Shown piece by piece: positions 22,957 through 35,830 of a stretch of DNA of 64,000 nt. The notes below the pieces were generated by a model that did not search any database, was not told the DNA's origin, and saw only the letters and a list, made by a program, of their open reading frames with translations. The number at the start of each line of letters is the position of its first letter. Positions within the stretch are counted from its first letter, which is position 1. Location of the stretch: contig JANUWF010001213.1 in the NCBI GenBank assembly GCA_026120185.1, positions 1,116,001-1,180,000 on the forward strand, in the 5' to 3' direction. The translations under genes were made by a program, and so were the position numbers. Origin of the DNA: Voacanga thouarsii (lineage: Eukaryota; Streptophyta; Magnoliopsida; Gentianales; Apocynaceae).

Positions 22957-23978
22957 TTATGAAATTCTGGAATGGTTGAAGTTTTGATATTGAGATTTGA
23001 AATATATGGTATTTCAAATATTTTTGGAAAATAAATGTTTGAAAGGATGTTGGATTGGGATAATGTGGAGTGGCGTTGAGACATTGCGATTATCAAAACA
23101 TTGAGTACTTAACGGGGGCTTTGATCAGGTATTGGTCTACATTAGAGCTAAATGGTCCCAAGTAACTTGATCAGTTTTGGGATTCGTTTTACTCCAAACT
23201 GGGCCACATGACATTGGAATTAGCTGTCCTTAGCTAGCAACATGTTTTTTATGGTGAAAACAGAGGTCGGACATGGAACACCTGTGCTAGTATGGCAGGC
23301 TATGACGACGGTTAATGTGTGATTAGCTGTCCTGTATACAATAGGTTAATCGTGCATTTTATCATGTTCATAAGATTAAGATCCTATAGGGTTGATGTTT
23401 TCAGTTGGACCAATGTTCCTTCCATGTGATATCGTAATATGAGTTACTATGAGTTTTAGATATGGAGATCATATTTTGAGAACACAGTATGATTTGCTAC
23501 TAAAAGCTCAATGTTATTTTATAGCTTTTTTCGAAAAGCAAGAAAAAATTATATTCAATAAACATGTTACTTACTTCCAAAGCATGTATCACAAAAGATA
23601 TTTGTCAAAATTTTCATAGCATACTGTGGGACATACTGATTTTATATCTCACATGGTTTTATTCATGTTTTCAGGCAAACTAGTATAGGTCTTCAACATG
23701 TATAGGCACAAGACTCGAGAGAGAACAGTTGATGTGTTTTGGAAAATACTTTGTATTTTAGTATTCAGGTTTTATGAGTTATGTTCTAGAAAGCTTGTAA
23801 GGACTACTGGTGACTTATGTGCTAAATTTATGATTAACTTTCCTTTGGAAGTTATTAAAGCTTTCTAGTTTATTTACTTAATTATTTCGTTATAAAGCTC
23901 CTTGTCATTTAGACGGGGTGACATCACAACCATTCGGGCCCTATAGTTGTGGGGAGTTACAAAATTGAACTTAATCTT

Positions 23979-25249
23979 TTGCAAGGCCATGCTCTGGATC
24001 ATCACCACTGAACATTAGGAAAGGAAATCGATAATATTATGGCAACAAGAGTTTGATGCATAATTTGGGAGTTGGAGGCCGTAGCGGATCCGAATTGTGA
24101 GAATATCCATTAGCTTGATTCTTTAATTTTCATAGCGTTTTGGAATTAACAAATAAAAAAAATTAATTATGGATGGCTCCACAAAAATAAAATTCATAGG
24201 TTAAAAATAGAAAAATTGAGACTGGCAACTCAATATATTACGGTTCCTAGTACTTAGATTAGAGGTTAACGATATTCTCATTGTTGTGCCACTTCAAATA
24301 GGACTTCTATCCTCAACGAATAAAATTTAGCCACGTTATTTGTTTTTTGCAACGTAAAAGTTTGAATAGGAGATTTAGACAAGTTACTTATCAAGTGATT
24401 CATAAAAAATGTTAGACATTCCAAACAAAATACATATGGATAGAAGGTGCCACATGTAGTATATATGTTGTTCACATACCACACATCAGAAGGCATTTTA
24501 TGGAAAACAAAATGTCAGCCATATAGAGCTGCCACAGCACATCATGGAGCATTTAATGTGAGCAAATCATTTAATGTTTCTATTTGAACGGATAAAAGTT
24601 GCTATTTTAACAAAGATGGAATGAGCAAAAAAAAGAAACTTGCTCGCTAGAGTGCCTAAAATGGACTCTACTGTGTTGGATTTTCCAGTTTTGGGCTTTC
24701 CAAAATATCAAATGGCACAAAAAATATTGCCAACAATATAGCTAATCATTTTATATACCAAGAATGATGATCAATTTAATACCTTGGAGCTATATTTGCT
24801 CTCTCGTGTTATCAAGAAGTTTCTATTTTTTTGTGTGCGTTTGGGGAAGAGAGGGAATGAGAAAGATTGGGAGATAGATCATTTAGTGTATTAATTTGAT
24901 AGCGAAGTTCTAGCGATTTATCTGTGGTCATATCATTTATATTTCATTTATGTTACTCATATAATCAGATTATGAGCTTCCTTGTACTTTTCTTTTTTGT
25001 AAACAAATATGGAAGGTAAACAGTGAAAAATGTTGCAGATCTCATTTCATAGATTTTATATGAGCCAAGAAAACAGCTAAGTGAAAAGGAAAAGATAAAA
25101 GTCAATTCTAAAATACATTGATATCTAAATACAATCATTAAACAAGTTAGTTAGGTATCGTGTATAATATTTTATATCCACAACATTAAAGCTTTTACCT
25201 TTGAATTCATCAATTTACCATCTCGTTGCATTAGATTGAACTAAATGTT
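23979..25249 (+). repeat. array part A, first copy (A1)
   Basis: First 1.27-kb A part of the dimeric array. It starts with the shared block around GCAAGGCC and GAACATTAGGAAAGGAAATC, holds an exon-4 relic, and ends where B starts. Unlike the other A parts it has no gene copy on its left. The boundary with the upstream LTR remnant is near 23,961. Confidence 0.82.
24591..24767 (+). pseudogene. exon-4 relic of a YUCCA10/11-like gene (in A1)
   Basis: Corresponds to the last exon only (DDSC.FN.DGM, GLYC.GFSSFGL, and the end HF.YQE followed by stop). The preceding bases TTTCTATTTGAACGG match the tail of intron 3 in whole copies (TTTCTATTTGCACAGG), so exons 1-3 are missing and the acceptor AG has become GG. 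Several stops interrupt it. Confidence 0.8.
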
Positions 25250-25895
25250 CTACAAGGCCTAGTTCTAGATCTTGACCACTAAACATTTGGGAAGGAAATC
25301 AAAGACACCGTGGCAACAAGAGTTCGAAGCATAATGGGGGGTGGGAGGCTATAAGGGATCCAAATATCAAGAATATCTGTTTGCTTGATTCTTTAATTTT
25401 CAAAGCCTATTAGAATTTAAAAATTAAAAAATTAATTATGTATGACTTAACAAAACAAAAAAATGTTGGGCTGAAAAAGAAAAATTGAGATTAGTGACTT
25501 AATATATTATAATTCCTAGTACTTGGATTGGAGGTTAACAACATTCTTAATGTAATACCACTTCGAATTAGACTCCAATCTTCAAACTACAAAATTTAGC
25601 CCTGTTATTCTGTGTTTTGCAATAGAAAAGTTTGAATAGGAAATTTAGATAAGTTATCAAGTGATTCATAAAAAACATGGACATTCCAACAATGGTAAAT
25701 ATGGATGAAGGATGCCACTTGTCATAAATATGTTATTCATCGGCAACACATCAAATGGTTTTTTATGGAAAAAAATATATCTGCTATGTAGAACTAGCAC
25801 AACCCATCATAGGGTAGGTAATGTGAAACAAGGTATTTGCCATGCAGAGAGAATTTTCGATTGCAATTGGACATATTTCCTGATATTTTTTCCAC

Positions 25896-25904
25896 TATAA
25901 ATAA
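25896..25904 (+). promoter_or_regulatory. TATA box of Y1
   Basis: TATAAATAA, 79 bases before the start codon position of Y1. The same element is conserved upstream of Y2 and altered upstream of Y4. Confidence 0.65.
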
Positions 25905-25982
25905 CCAACATGCTATGATTGATTTCCTTGAAAATCACATACAAAGTAAATAATCCATCTTCCCCTCTTTCAAAAGTAAGAA

Positions 25983-28900
25983 ATGGAGTAAAAAACTGTA
26001 GTGTTGATTGTAGGAGCTAGCCCTGCAGGTGCAATAGCTTTAGCTTGCCTATAAGCCTGAGAAATACCTAACATTGTCCTGGAAAAGGGGGATTGTTGCA
26101 GTTTGTAATGGAAAAAGCATTCATACGATCACTTTAAGCTTCATTTGTGAAAAGAATTTTGCCAACTTCCTCATATGCCATTCCTTTTTTATGCACCCCA
26201 TTTGTTTCCAAGTGTTATTTAATCTAATATTTGGATAACTATACCTCTCACTTTGAAATCAAGCCTATGTATAATCAACTTGTTCAGTCAGCTTCATTTG
26301 ATACCCATGATGGAAGATGGCTTCCTTTAGTCGAGGACAAGCCATAAAGAACAATTAAGAAGTTTGTTGCAAAGTTTCTTGTCATTGCAACTAGTGAAAA
26401 TTGTAAACCATTTATTAAAAAGTTTGAAGGACTTGATACTTTTCGTGGGACGGTGATTCATTCTTCAAGTTATAAAAATGTTAAAGAATTTTCAAAGAAA
26501 GATGCCTTTGTAGTAAGTTGTGGAAATTCAAGCATGGAAATTGCTTATGATTTGGGAAACTATTATGTAAAGGCCTTGATTGTTATTCACAAGCCTGTAA
26601 GTTTTTGGACTAAGTTTTAATCCTTACTTAAATATTTATTGTCTCATTTTCTAATATTTGAGATATTCCCTAATATGTAATTGTTCTATTCATTTGACAT
26701 AATTTTGGGGAAAAAATTATTTCCACATCTATTTTTCTACTACAACATCATTTCGATTATTGCAATCCATAATTTTCCTTAAATGCAATTACTAGAACAA
26801 GAAACATATGATTTTCTTTTTCACATTTTTTTGTACATTAATGCCTTTATGGAAATTTTTGGTGTTTCAATATTTAAAGTCATTATAGAATGTCTTTATT
26901 ACCATTTTCTCTATTAGTTTTTGAATTTCCATATTTCTTTTGCATTGTAAGTTAGGTGTATGTTCTCACAAAAGAAATAGTGACACTTGGAATGATACTT
27001 TTGCAATTTTTGCCTTGCAATATTGTGGATACACTTGTTCTTATGTTTGTGAATTTGGCATTTGGAAGTATTTCTGACTTTGGTCTTCAAAATTCAACTA
27101 AGGGACCTTTCCATCTAAAGAAAACAATGGGGTGGTCTCCAGTTATAGATGTTGGAACAATCCATAAGATCAAATCTAGAGAAATTAAGGTACTTACGTA
27201 GGCAATTTGAAAAATTAACCGTAATTATGTGCTACGCACAATTTACAGCTTTTTTTTTTTTTTTTTTACTTCACAAGTTCTCCCATCAATAACGAGGATT
27301 TAAAATGTTTGTGTTAAATTTTCAAATGATAAAATAGAAAAATTTGATGCAATTATTCTTGCAACTGGCTACAGAAGTACAATGAGCAATTGGCTAAAAG
27401 TGCATTAAAGTTTCATTTTCAGTAATAGAAAGTTAACTTGATAAGGTAGTAAGTCGATTTCTTATTGACTTTGCTATGTTTCTCTTTGCTCAAGATGATA
27501 GTGTTAGTGTTGTGCCCTAGAGGTAATCACTTGTACGTTGTATATGACACATTTTACTTTATAAAAAGCATTATTTATCTTACTGTTTCTTTTGATTACT
27601 TTTGTGTAATAAAACTATTAGATAAAGTCCCTAGTACAACACTGTGTTAAGAAAATCATGATAGAGATCATGATATGAGATTCCCACTATACTGTATAGT
27701 GTTAGTACTTAAATAGTCCCTAGTCGTAGTATTAATGAGGTAGGACATCATTAATGAGTTAAGACTAGCATGCGTTAAGACTTCCTAATTTGATCAGGCG
27801 GTGGTTTTCATATCCGTAAGTATTGAGATACTCAAAGTTAACACGTGGATGCTTGTTAGTGGAACAAGTCCATTGGATGACCTAGCTATAAGATAATTAC
27901 ATGGATAACTATTTAGTACCAGTGATATAATCTCAATATAGCAAATGTGCTAGTATCCTTAGACTTGAGATCTCCAAGGTACTTTGTTTGCTGAACATTG
28001 TGCTTTGATTCCAATCTCCGAAGCTCGATTGAGGGCCGTCTATGAGATGGATATTGGGTACATTGTAAGGTAAAGGAAAGTAGTTGAGAGGGTCAATAAA
28101 GGATTTACCACTCCTAATAGTAGGGGCGAATATCTCACGGCTACTTGTTGGAATTACTACTCGAGAAGTCATTGGCCAAAGCATATGTGTATTGGAAACA
28201 GTTTCAATTGATACACATCTAGAGTAGTGGGTTTCTGGTACAAGTATAATTATATTCGAGCCAGAATTAATATATATTCTGGAGGGAGTTGGCACTAATT
28301 CCGTACTCTAGACCAAATGAGATATTGTATGGTGAAAGGAGTTAATTGCACTATAGTTTGCTATTGAAGGGTTCATGTCAAGCCACTTGACTTCTTGGAC
28401 TCTTGGGTGGTCATGTTGTGTTGCTAGATACCGCTCATGATCTGAGAATATGGGTTTATTAATTGATGAATTAATAAACCAATCCTGATTAGAATTAATA
28501 GGATTAATTCTAATTAATTAAGGATTATTAATCTCAAAGACGTTTGGATTAATTCATGTTCACTACCAATTGATCGAAAAACCTAATAGGTCACACACAA
28601 AAGAGGAATATATGCTCAAGATGTTATTTGATAACATACTGGGGTTTATTGCGAGAAAGAGAAGTTGATGTGGCCAAATTATAATTAATTATAATTGATG
28701 GGCCAATTTGTAATTCTGAGAGCTTGATGGGTTCCAATTGCAATTGTTTGTTTGGAATTCTCAGATGGTTTTATTGTTGAGGTTTTTCGGGTGACCCAAT
28801 AGGCACACATGAAACAAAACATGAAAATCAAAGGTCACTTGAAACAATTCCAAAATAACATAAAACTAAAGGGCATACAAGAGGATAAAGATATGATCTT

Positions 28901-29516
28901 TTGTTCTCTTCACTCTCTCTCTTTTGTGTGGTTCTCAAGAAGAACACTAAGACTCTTCTTCTTCATTCTCTGTCTTTTGTTTAACAAGAAGAACAAGAAA
29001 AACCCCAGTCACCATTGTTATTTTCTGCTAGTATAGAAAATCTTGGCGCTTGAGTGTGATCCTCCGTGTGGATTACTGTTAGAGATAATCACACACTGTG
29101 ATTATAGTGATTAGACATACAACTCTCATGGTGATTCTGCAAGAGGATTGCTAGATCGTGCCACAATTATCATACTTGAAGAAGTAAAATTTTGTTTTCC
29201 ACACAAACAAAGAAAGGTAAAAGTTGTTATCTTTGTTTCTTTGTTTTCCATGTATATGTCTTGTTTTCCACACATATGCGGATCCTGGGATGGTATCTCG
29301 TTCTTATTTTTTTGCTTCGCTATATATGATACGCGAGAGATACCTAACAGATAGTTGCTATTTCAACAAAGATGGAATGCTAGTCATAATGAAACCTGCT
29401 CGTTGGAGAGGTTAAATGGACTGTACTATATTGGATTTTCAAGCTCTGGGCATTTCCGAATATCAAATCACGCAAAATTTTTTGCCAAAGATATAGCTTC
29501 TCATTTCATATGCTAA
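25983..29516 (+). pseudogene. Y1: YUCCA10/11-like flavin monooxygenase pseudogene
   Basis: The family converts indole-3-pyruvate to auxin (IAA) with NADPH, FAD and O2. Four exons can be traced: 25,983-26,596; 26,956-27,189; 27,277-27,399; and 27,494-27,501 plus 29,350-29,516, split by a solo LTR. Recognisable pieces: FAD motif region VLIVGASPAG (GxGxxG with the second Gly lost), NADPH motif region (CGNSSMEIAYDL), VYVLTKEIVTLGMILL, SPVIDVGTIHKIKS, and ILATGYRST. Damage: a stop at codon 3, several stops in exon 1, both the exon-3 and exon-4 acceptors changed from AG to AA, and an insertion in exon 4. Plainly nonfunctional. YUCCA10/11 is my best match; other plant YUCCA-type enzymes are possible. 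Confidence 0.88.
27502..29349 (+). mobile_element. solo LTR (1,848 bp) in exon 4 of Y1
   Basis: Runs TGTTAGTGTTGTGCC...GATACCTAACA with 6-bp inverted ends (TGTTAG/CTAACA) between perfect GATAG duplications (27,497-27,501 and 29,350-29,354). Other gene copies show one GATAG at this site, so this is the insertion point. Same family as 39,457-41,182 in the opposite orientation. The antisense open frame at 28,295-27,933 is shared by both copies. Confidence 0.95.
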
Positions 29517-30030
29517 GAATGACAATCAATTTAATAATTAGCAGCTATATTTGCTATCTCAAGTTATCAAGAAGTGTCTATGTTTTTGTGAGTGTTAGGG
29601 GGGAATAGGAGTGGGGAGGGAGGGGGGGGAGTGGGAGATATGGATCATTCAGTATTTAAATTTGTAAGAAAAGTTCTATAGTTCGTGTAGTTGTGCTCAT
29701 ATTATTTTTATTTCATTCACGTAACTCATATGATATGATTCCCACCGCATTTGTCATTTTTTTTATTCAAATTTGGTTGGAAAGATTGTGAAAAACGAGG
29801 AAACTCTCATTTCGTAGATTTCATACAAGTCATGAAAATTTTTAAAAAGTAAATAATGGAGTACAATGAAGAAAATGATGAAAATCGGTTCTGACATACA
29901 TTTTTATCTAAACAAAATCATTAAACATGTAAGTTAGCCTTGTGTATAATGTTCTATATCCACAACACTAAAACTTTTAGCCTTGAAATCAATAATTACC
30001 ATCTCAATGCATCAGATTGAACCAAATCTT

Positions 30031-31344
30031 CTACAAGGCCGAGTTTAGGTTATTGACCATTGATTATTCTGAAAGGAAATCGATGATATTGTGGCAACAA
30101 GAGTTCAAAGCATAATTTGGGAGTGGGAGGCCATAGCAGATCCAAATTGTGAGAATATCTATCAGCTAGATTCTTTGATTTTCATTGCGTTTTGGAATTT
30201 ATAATTTTAAAAAATTTAATTATGAATGGCTTGACAAAAATAAAATTCTTAGGCCGAAAATAGAAAATTTGAGACTGGCGACTCAATATATTACTGTTCT
30301 GAGTACTTGGATTAGAGGTAAATGACATTCTCAATGTTATACCACTTCGAATAAGACACCAATCCTCAAATAATAAAATTTAGCCATGTTATTTGTATTT
30401 TTTTTTTCAATGTAAAATTTTGAATTGGAAATTTAGATAAGTTACTTATCAAAAGATTCATAAAAAACTTTAGACACTCCAGATAAGATATGTTTGGATG
30501 GAGGATGCCACATGTAGTAAATATGTAGTCCACTTGCCACACATCAAAAGGCATTTTATGGAAAATAAAATATTTGGCATATAGAGCTGGAACAACACAT
30601 CATACAGCTTTTAATTTGAACAAACCATTTAACATTTTTGTTTGAACGGGATGATAGTTGCTATTTCAACAAGGATGGAAAGCAATAAAAAAAAAAAAAA
30701 AACCAGAAAAGAGGAATGTGCTCACTAGAGTGCTGAAAATGGACTCTATTGTGCTTGATTTTCCAGCTTTAGGTTTTCCAGAATATCAAATGAGGTAAAA
30801 AATATTGCCAACTATATAGCTACTCATTTCATATACCTAGAATGACGATCAATTTAATACCTTGGAGCTATATTGGCTTTCTTTAGTTTTCATGAAGTTT
30901 CTATGTTTTTGTGTGTGTTTGGGGGATGAGAAAGAGTGAGAGAGATAGGGAGATGGATCACTTTGCATATTAATTTGATAGCCGAGTTTTGGAAATTTAT
31001 TTAACTATACTCATATAATTTATATTTCATTTATGTTACTCATATAATCGGATCCCTAACTTCATTGTAGTTTTCTTTTTTTGTATTCAAATATGGAAGG
31101 AAAACAATGAAAAATGCAGCAGATCTCGTTCCATAGATTTCATATCGCCAAGAAAATAAAAAAAGAAGTAACTAAGTAAAAAGAAATAGAAGAAAGTCAG
31201 TTCTAAAGTACATTGATATCTAAATACAATCGTTAAACAAGTTTGTTGGGTATTGTGTATAATGTTTTATATCTATAATATTAAAACTTTTACCTTTGAA
31301 TTCATTTATTTACCTTCTTGTTGCAATAGAGTGAACTTAATGTT
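30031..31344 (+). repeat. array part A, second copy (A2)
   Basis: Starts CTACAAGGCC and repeats A1 throughout; it holds the relic at 30,650. The distance from A1 is 6,052 bp, or 4,199 after subtracting the solo LTR and one duplicated target. Confidence 0.9.
30650..30845 (+). pseudogene. exon-4 relic (in A2)
   Basis: GATGATAGTTGC.ATTTCAACAA opens it, preceded by the intron-3-like TTTGAACGG. It ends with the HF.Y.E* equivalent. An A-rich tract (30,688-30,705) and stops interrupt it. Same structure as the A1 relic. Confidence 0.82.
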
Positions 31345-31987
31345 CTACATGGCTAGGTTCTAGATCTTGGCCACTGAACATTTGGAAAGGAAATCAATGA
31401 TATAGTGGCAACAAGAGTTCGAAGCATAATGGGGGGTGGGAGGCTATAAAGGATCCAAATTGTAAGGATATCCATTAGCTTAATTCTTTGATTTTCAAAG
31501 CGTGTTGGAATTTACAAATAAAAAAATTAATTATGTGTGGCTCTATAAAATAAAAAAATCTTAGGCAGAAATAGAAAAATTGATAATGGTGACTCAATAT
31601 GTTACTATTCCTGGTACTTGGATTAGAGGTTAATGACATTCTTATTGACTTTGAATTGGATTCCAATCTTCAAACTACAAAATTTAGCCATATTATTCTA
31701 TGTTTTTCAATGGCAAAGTTCAAATAGGAAATTTAGATAAGTTACTTACCAAGTGATTCATAAAAAACTTGGACATTCCAACAATGGTAAATATGGATAA
31801 AGGATGCTACTTGTCATAAATATGTTATTCACCGGCCACACATCAAAAGGCATTTTATGGAAAATAGTACATCTTCCATGTTCAGTTGGCACAACACATC
31901 ATAAAGTATGTAATCTAAACTAAGGTATTTGCCATGCAGAGAGGATTTTCCTTTGCAATTGGACACATTTCCTGATGTTCTTTCCTC

Positions 31988-31996
31988 TATAAATAA
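31988..31996 (+). promoter_or_regulatory. TATA box of Y2
   Basis: TATAAATAA, 79 bases before the Y2 start codon, matching the Y1 position. Confidence 0.65.
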
Positions 31997-32074
31997 CTAA
32001 CATACTATGATTGATTTCCTTGATAATCATATACAAAGAAAATAATCCGTCTTCCCTACTCCAAAAAATAAGAA

Positions 32075-33754
32075 ATGGGGTAAGAAATTGTGGTGCTAAT
32101 TATAGGAGCTGGCCCTGCAGGTCCTGTAGTTTTAGCTTGCTTAAAAGCCCAAGAAATACCAAACATTTTCTTAGAAAAGGAGGATTGTTGTGGTTTATTA
32201 TGGAAGAAGCTTTTATACGATCACTTGAAGCTTCATTTGTCAAAGGAATTTTGCCAACTTCCTTATATGCCATTCCCTTTCGATGTACCCAAATTTGTTT
32301 TGAAGTCTGATTATCTAATATTTGGATAAGTATACCTTTCACTTTGAAATCAAGCCTATGTTTAATCACCTTGTTCAGTCAGCTTCGTTTGATACCTGTG
32401 ACGGAAATTGGTTTGCTTTAGTTGAGGAGAACCTATTAAGAATAATTAAGAAGTTTGTTGCAAAGTTTCTTGTTGTTACAATTGGTGAAAATATTAAACC
32501 ATTTATTCAAAAAATTGATGGACTTGATACTTTCCATGGGATGGTAATTCATTCTTCGAGTTATAAAAATGGAAAAGAATTTTCAAAGAAAGGTGTCCTG
32601 GTAGTAGGTTATGGAAATTCTGGCACAGAAATTGCTTATGATTTGGCAAACTATGATGCAAAGGCCTCGATTGTTATTCACAAGGCTGTAAGTTTTCGAA
32701 CCAAGTATTAATCCTTATTTCAAATTTTTTGGTCTCATTTTCTAATATTTGAGATATTGTCCAATATGTAATTGTTCCATTCGTTTGACACAATTTTAGG
32801 GAAAAAATTATTCCCACATCTATCTTTCTATTAAAATATCATTTCGGTTTTTGGAACCTATAATTTTCCTTAAATGTAATTACTCGAACAAGAAACATAT
32901 GATTTTCTTTTTCACCTTTTTCTAGACATTAATGCCTTTATGGCAATTGTTGGTGTTTTAATATTTAAAGTCACAATAGAATGTCTTTATTACCATTTTC
33001 TCTATTAGTTTTTAAACTGCCTTATTTCTTTTGCATTGTATCTTAGGTGCTTGTTCTCACAAAAGAAATAGTGAGACTCAGAATGATACTTTGCAATTTT
33101 TACCTTGCATTATTGTGGATACACTTGTTCTCATGTTTGTGAATTTGGCGTTTGGAAATATTTCTGACTTTGGTCTTCAAAGGCCAACTAAAGGACCTTT
33201 CCATCTAAAGAAAACTATGGGGCGGTCTCTAGTTATTGATGTTGGAACAAATCATAAAATCAAATCAGGAGAAATTAAGGTACTTACGTAGGCAATTTAA
33301 AAAAGTAATAGTAAATAACTGCTATGCACAATTTACATCTTTTTCTTTTTGCCTTCACAGGCTCTCCTGTCAATAACAAAGATTAACAATATTCATGTTG
33401 AGTTTTCAATTGACAAAATAGAAAAATTCGATGCTATTATTCTTGCAACTGGCTGTAGGAGTACAGTGAGCAACTGGCTAAAGGTGTGTTAAATTTTCAT
33501 TTTTAGTAACAGAAAGTTAACTTGATGAAATAGTAAGTTGATTTCTTATTGACTTAGCTTTGTTTCTATTTGCACAGGATGATAGTTGCCATTTCAACGA
33601 AGATGGAATCAAAAGCAAAATGAAACCTGCTAGCTAGAAAGGTAAAAATGGACTCTATTGTACTGGATTTTCAAGCTTTGGGCTTTTCGTAATATCAAAT
33701 GAAGCAAAAAATATTGCCAAAGATATAACTTCTCATTTCTTATACCAAGAATAA
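32075..33754 (+). pseudogene. Y2: best-preserved YUCCA10/11-like copy
   Basis: Exons at 32,075-32,687, 33,047-33,279, 33,361-33,483 and 33,578-33,754. Seen: FAD motif IIGAGPAG intact, EKEDCCGLLWKK, LKLHLSKEFCQLPYMPFP, a second nucleotide-binding motif VVGYGNSG (usual GCGNSG with Cys to Tyr), PTKGPFHLKKT, SLVIDVGT, ILATGCRSTVSNW, and the final SHFLYQE with stop. Damage: GGG-TAA at codons 2-3, a stop after YLIFG, a 2-bp deletion near 33,090 in exon 2, and a stop in exon 4 after MKPAS. Introns 1 and 2 have GT...AG ends; intron 1 is about 360 bp. The summed exon length fits the family's size of about 380 residues, and this is the best template for the array's ancestor. Confidence 0.9.
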
Positions 33755-34239
33755 TGATCAATTTAATAATTGGTTGCTATATTTGCTATCTCAAGTTATA
33801 AAAAAGTGTTTATGTTTTTGTATGTGTTAGGGGAGAGAGAGAGAGAGAGATATGGACAATTTAATATTTAATTTTATAAGCAAAGTTTTGGTAGTTCGTG
33901 TGATTATGCTCATATTATTTATATTTTATTTATGTTACTCATACAATTTGATTCCTGCCCTATTTGTCATTTTTTTTTTCAATTTGGATTGAAAAATGGT
34001 GAAAATTGAGGAAAATCTCACTTCATAGATTTCATGTAAGTAAGCAGAATAAAAAAGAAGCAAATAATAGAGTAGGAGCGAAGGAAAAGATTTAAATCAG
34101 TTTTAACATGTAACACCCCTACTAAAAGTAATAGCAGAAGTATACCAATTCGGGTGTCGCCCCGTCCAATTACCCAGACAAGAGGTTTTTATAACGAAGA
34201 ACAAAAAAAGTATACAAGGTCTAGACCTATACTAATATT

Positions 34240-34240
<1 letters not shown>

Positions 34241-34276
<36 letters not shown>
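34241..34276. repeat. (TA)n microsatellite
   Basis: About 17 TA repeats within the Tekay-like LTR. Confidence 0.95.
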
Positions 34277-34278
<2 letters not shown>

Positions 34279-35399
34279 GAGAATCTCATATATGCAGTTT
34301 CCATACTACATCAGTAATAAAGTACATAATCAAAAGAGAGATTGTCCGGACCTAGGCTGTTGTTACTGTGGTATCGTTCTTCTATCTGTAGGTCTACTCG
34401 ACTCTGGATCCTATAGAAGAGTATGTTAACAGATACGTGTGAGTAAAAAAATCACCCAGTGAGTCCCATGTGTGCTAGTACTTTATTAAAGAAACAAAGT
34501 ATATAAAACCTTCGTGGAAAAACATATCATTTTCCTACTGAAAATAATTCTAAAACTCTCTAATGAAGAGTTTATTCAGAACTTAATCATTTTTGAAAAA
34601 TTGTGTTTCAATTTCAAACTAATGCCCCAATTTGCAAATCACAAGCACTTCTCCAACAGAAGGTCGGCCTGCATGCAAAGCTCACAAGGCTTCGCCTTTG
34701 GTGCCACGTATCATTGTACTTAGACCACAACCTACAGTACTCAACTGTGTGTTTTTGGAAAGCAAGTATACCGTAGCATACTACCGAGAATAAATAACAA
34801 GTATACCGCAACATACTAAGTGTACCGCAGCACACTAAATCTTTTACTTGCCACTATAAGCCTGGGGTCCCAATCCTGACTTCAATCACCATTGAGGTGG
34901 CAAGAAGTCAAATGCTACCGAGTGTCCCCACCCGGCATTCAGCGAACGACTCACAAACAACATGCCCACAGGCATAAGGCAATTGTTAGGTGCTAAACGG
35001 CTAGTTAGGACGACTCATCTCAATGTCTTTTCTCTTTGTTTGGAGTAAGACAAACCCCAGAACTAGCTAGGTTACTTGGAGTCATCTATCTCTAACATGA
35101 GTTAATACAAAGATTAAAGTCCTTGCTGAGTACTCAATATCACTAAATACCAACCCCTACTGACTAATCATGCCAGAGGGCCATTTGTTCCTGTAGATTT
35201 TCAAACATTTTTGGGGCAAAATATTATTTTCTAGAAATTGATCCCACTGACTCAAAGTCAAATAATAAATTCCATAGGCTCCGTATGACTAATCAATCCA
35301 TTCTATAGGCACATCAGGCCAATAAAGCAATTTTCGGGGTCAAAATGTCATTTTTCAAAAGTTAATCTCATATCGAGAGATCATTTTCTAAAACTGTTT

Positions 35400-35830
35400 C
35401 GAAATAGTGTAAAGAGTTCTTTTCACACATTAAAATAAGTTTTCAAAAGTAATCGGGTCATTTTGCTTCTACCCGATCTCAAAAGTCATTTCCAAGGGTA
35501 TTCGGGTCATTTTATGTATACCTGATTCCAAAAGACCTTCCGAGGGTATTCAGGTCATTTCACCCTTACCCAATTTGAAAAATGTTCACAAAAGTTCCAA
35601 TAAGAATATTTTGATCATTTACCGAATACTCGATTCTAAAGGTTTCCATAAAATATGCCAATAAGGACGTTTGGATCATTTTCCAAATACCCGATTTCCA
35701 AATGAACTTATTTCAAGAAATTCTGAATTCTAATCCTAAAAGAGGATTAAATTCAAAATTTTCAATCATGTTTTCATAGAATATTCCAATAAGGGCATTC
35801 TAGTCAATTTGTGAATACTCAATTCCAGAA
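35400..35830. repeat. degenerate tandem repeat, unit about 55-65 bp, in the LTR
   Basis: At least six units each with a (G/A)(T/G)ATTCGGGTCATTT-like core followed by TACCCGATT-like sequence (about 35,450, 35,500, 35,550, 35,610, 35,670 and 35,790). Confidence 0.7.

Larger units (their letters stand above)
18171..23961 (+). mobile_element. Tekay-like (gypsy) LTR remnant interrupted by a MULE
   Basis: The right end (23,880-23,961, TTCGTTATAAA, then GACGGGGTGACATCAC, then GGGGAGTTACA) matches in form the minus-strand end of the LTR at 34,109, a Tekay/Del-like LTR end. A candidate left end at 18,171 (TGTAACTT) is the inverse of AGTTACA. A TATA box (CACTATAAATAGG) is at 18,369. Flanking 5-mers do not match (TCTTT and AAATT), so the left edge may be elsewhere, or the copy may be a recombinant. 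The purine-rich tract at 18,400-18,560 and the open frame on its minus strand are low-complexity sequence. Confidence 0.58.

Noticed and set aside
22612..23017. Phe-rich minus-strand frames
   Set aside because: They arise from the purine-rich inner part of the MULE inverted repeat.
32100..32369. 89-codon minus-strand frame
   Set aside because: Antisense shadow of exon 1 of Y2.
35400..35830. CRISPR-like spaced repeat
   Set aside because: Units are degenerate and adjacent with no constant spacer, inside a plant LTR; an ordinary tandem repeat.
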